From Clostridiales bacterium (GTDB lineage: Bacteria > Bacillota > Clostridia > Saccharofermentanales > Saccharofermentanaceae), in contig JAFZVF010000016.1 of NCBI GenBank assembly GCA_017617935.1, positions 1 through 33,622 on the forward strand: a DNA stretch of 33,622 nucleotides. The letters run 5' to 3'. The notes below the pieces were generated by a model. The model had not been told where the DNA came from, made no database searches, and saw nothing but the letters and a program-made list of their open reading frames with translations. Shown in pieces: positions 32,082 to 33,622 of the stretch; position 1 is the stretch's first letter; every line of letters starts with the position of its first letter. The position numbers and the translations under genes are program-made.

Positions 32082-32109
32082 TTACAAATGTGGGGTAAGA
32101 TAGTAAAAT
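32082..32109 (+). promoter_or_regulatory. rubredoxin promoter
   Basis: TTACAA (32082-32087), a 16-bp spacer, and TAAAAT (32104-32109). Its -35 box is 8 bp from the -35 of the opposing promoter. Confidence 0.65.
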
Positions 32110-32141
32110 ATCTTTATCAATCTCTTTCGGAGGTATCGGAT

Positions 32142-32300
32142 ATGAAAAAGTATCAGTGCGTTTGCGGCTACGTCTATGACCCCGAGATCGGTGATCCCGA
32201 TAACGGAATTGCGCCCGGTACGGCGTTTGAGGACCTCCCGGAGGATTGGACGTGCCCGATCTGCGGAGCCGGCAAGGCATTGTTCAGTCCTGTAGACTAA
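32142..32300 (+). CDS. rubredoxin
   Basis: 52 residues, the standard size. The Fe-binding cysteines are C6-x2-C9 ('CVCGY') and C39-x2-C42 ('CPICG'), with the core '[36 protein letters not shown]'. It is a small redox carrier used by anaerobes for electron delivery to oxygen and peroxide detoxification or other reductases. CGGAGGT (32128-32134) precedes the ATG; any upstream in-frame codons lie before this RBS. The cation transporter gene follows after about 20 bp, preceded by a run of eight T's. Confidence 0.98.
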   Translation: MKKYQCVCGYVYDPEIGDPDNGIAPGTAFEDLPEDWTCPICGAGKALFSPVD

Positions 32301-32321
32301 TTTTTTTTGGAGAACAGACAA

Positions 32322-33461
32322 TTGGGAGTAGGTAAAGACAGGACGGACAGCCGTGAACGGATAATAGTCCGTACGGGTGCAGTAGGCATCATCGCTAATT
32401 TGATACTGGCTTCGGCCAAGGCCATCGCAGGACTTGCGGCAGGATCTATCGCAATGGTTCTTGACGCAGTAAACAACACGAGCGACAGCCTTTCATCCGT
32501 CATAACCATTATTGGCACCAAACTTGCCAACAGAAAGCCGGACAAGAAGCATCCTTTAGGACACGGCAGGATCGAGTACTTAACCCAGATCATCATCGCG
32601 GGCATCATCTTATACGCCGGTATTACGGCCTTGATCGAATCGGTCAAGAAGATAATCGAGCCGTCGGAGGCGGATTTCAGGGCCGTCCAGCTTATAGTCA
32701 TTTCCGTGGCCATCTTTGCCAAGATCGGACTGGGCCTTTATTTCCAGGCTAATGGCAAAAAGGCAAGGTCGGAGCTTCTTACAGCATCCGGTACGGATGC
32801 CTTGTTTGACGCCGTGCTTTCCACTGCGGTCCTCATATCCGCAGGAGTTTACCTGCTCTTTAAGGTCAATATAGAAGCTTACGTCAGCATCCTCATTTCC
32901 GCCTTCATTATTAAGGCGGGCATAGAGATAATCCGCGAGGCTGTTGATGACATGCTCGGTCACAGGGTCGAAGGATCCGTGACCGGCAAGGTCAAGAAGA
33001 CCGTTGCGGCTATCGACGGGGTTTACGGCGTTTATGACGTGGTCCTGCACAATTATGGACCCGACAAGTACCTGGGCTCGCTCCACATCGAGGTCGACGA
33101 TACCACTACCGCCGACAGGATCGATGCCTTGACGCGCGAGATCGAGCAGCAGGTCTATCTTGGGACGGGCGTTATCCTGACCGCGGTCGGAATCTACTCA
33201 AGGAATACGGGCGATGACGAATTCATGGCAATGCGTTCAGAGATCACCCGCCTTGTCATGAGCCACGAAAACGTGGTCCAGATGCACGGCTTTTATATTG
33301 ACGGCGAGAAAAAGAGAATAACTTTCGATATCATAATCGACTTCGACGAGAAGGACACGGAGGGCCTTTACAACCACATAATGGCCGACGTGAAGGAGGC
33401 TGCACCGGGCTATGAAGTCCATATTCAGCTTGATTACGACATAAGTGACGTGGACTCGTAA
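32322..33461 (+). CDS. cation diffusion facilitator with two C-terminal domains
   Basis: 379 residues. Six membrane helices (about 14-205) match the CDF fold: 'GLAAGSIAMVLDAVNNTSDSLSSVITIIG' with Asp48 and Asn52 at the first-site positions, 'HPLGHGRIEYLTQ' in the loop, and 'SGTDALFDAVLS' (DxxxD) in helix 5. The D/N + DxxxD set resembles Mn-type rather than Zn-type CDFs, but the metal is not certain. Two successive cytoplasmic ferredoxin-like domains follow (about 207-290 and 292-375). The start is TTG at 32322, 9 nt after GGAG; an in-frame TTG at 32307 overlaps that RBS. It may be co-transcribed with rubredoxin. Confidence 0.9.
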   Translation: MGVGKDRTDSRERIIVRTGAVGIIANLILASAKAIAGLAAGSIAMVLDAVNNTSDSLSSVITIIGTKLANRKPDKKHPLGHGRIEYLTQIIIAGIILYAGITALIESVKKIIEPSEADFRAVQLIVISVAIFAKIGLGLYFQANGKKARSELLTASGTDALFDAVLSTAVLISAGVYLLFKVNIEAYVSILISAFIIKAGIEIIREAVDDMLGHRVEGSVTGKVKKTVAAIDGVYGVYDVVLHNYGPDKYLGSLHIEVDDTTTADRIDALTREIEQQVYLGTGVILTAVGIYSRNTGDDEFMAMRSEITRLVMSHENVVQMHGFYIDGEKKRITFDIIIDFDEKDTEGLYNHIMADVKEAAPGYEVHIQLDYDISDVDS

Positions 33462-33469
33462 AAAAGTTG

Positions 33470-33498
33470 TTGACAAAAAATGCCTTCGACCATATAAT
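33470..33498 (+). promoter_or_regulatory. tRNA-Gly promoter (consensus)
   Basis: TTGACA (33470-33475), a 17-bp spacer, and TATAAT (33493-33498), a perfect sigma-70/sigA promoter ending 10 bp before the tRNA. Confidence 0.95.
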
Positions 33499-33508
33499 AA
33501 TCGGGCAC

Positions 33509-33583
33509 GCGGGATTAACTCAGTGGTAGAGTGTCACCTTGCCAAGGTGAAAGTCGCGAGTCCGAATCTCGTATCCCGCTCCA
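33509..33583 (+). tRNA. tRNA-Gly (anticodon GCC)
   Basis: The acceptor stem GCGGGAT pairs with ATCCCGC. The anticodon loop reads CTTGCCAAG-type with GCC, and the T-arm contains GAGTCCGAATCTC. The encoded CCA is at 33581-33583. Total 75 nt. The discriminator is T, normal for tRNA-Gly. Confidence 0.98.
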
Positions 33584-33589
33584 CCTTTT

Positions 33590-33620
33590 CCCCGAAGGCA
33601 TTATGCCGTCGGGGATTTTT
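33590..33620 (+). terminator. tRNA-Gly intrinsic terminator
   Basis: CCCCGA (33590-33595) pairs with TCGGGG (33609-33614), with inner GGCA/TGCC pairing, then ATTTTT. Confidence 0.9.
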
Positions 33621-33622
33621 GT

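Overview
The window looks like a chromosomal segment from an anaerobic, low-to-mid GC Clostridia-type Firmicute. Evidence for this: an acetate-forming pta-ackA pair, rubredoxin, an aldo/keto reductase with a double 4Fe-4S tail, TmcAL (YlbM-type), a radA-ispD pair, a barnase/barstar pair, MEP-pathway isoprenoid genes, consensus Gram-positive RBSs (AAGGAGG), and frequent TTG/GTG starts. I cannot name the genus from sequence alone. Gene density is very high. No insertion sequence, phage, CRISPR array or rRNA was seen, and no gap without a gene exceeds 300 bp.

Layout. 64-139 is a tRNA-Pro (minus). 237-596 encodes a small DUF4870-like membrane protein (minus), divergent from a TrmH-family RNA methyltransferase that leads into rpsT. 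tmcAL (minus) follows, divergent from a membrane-anchored protein of unknown function. Then come pta-ackA with a clear promoter and terminator; a lipoprotein-type barnase ribonuclease with its barstar inhibitor; pcrA helicase; and a long co-directional run from about 10.5 to 20.9 kb. That run holds two HD-domain nucleotide hydrolases (Dgt-like, YfbR-like), a surface glucosaminidase, a cohesin/cadherin-like membrane protein, a GtrA protein, folC, an unknown single-pass protein, and thrC.

From 20.9 kb: a convergent DMT-family transporter; a run of Gfo/Idh/MocA oxidoreductase, QueT-like transporter, RsmC-like methyltransferase and CmpB-type membrane protein; a run of Mrp/NBP35 Fe-S carrier, thioredoxin-fold lipoprotein and a divergent IspF; convergent radA-ispD; an aldo/keto reductase; a GT-C-like membrane protein (minus); divergent rubredoxin followed by a cation-diffusion-facilitator transporter; and finally tRNA-Gly with a textbook promoter and terminator.

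Most of this is housekeeping. The most unusual items are: (1) the barnase/barstar pair, in which both partners have lost the residues of one known interface salt bridge while keeping the catalytic and core inhibitory residues; (2) the IspF protein, which keeps the metal ligands but lacks the canonical GDIG-HFPD-type segment, and whose stop codon overlaps that of convergent ispD; (3) the surface operon of glucosaminidase, cohesin/cadherin protein and GtrA; (4) several very compact gene borders, including a terminator hairpin that also encodes the C-terminus of the opposing gene, overlapping divergent promoters, and a probable leaderless mRNA.
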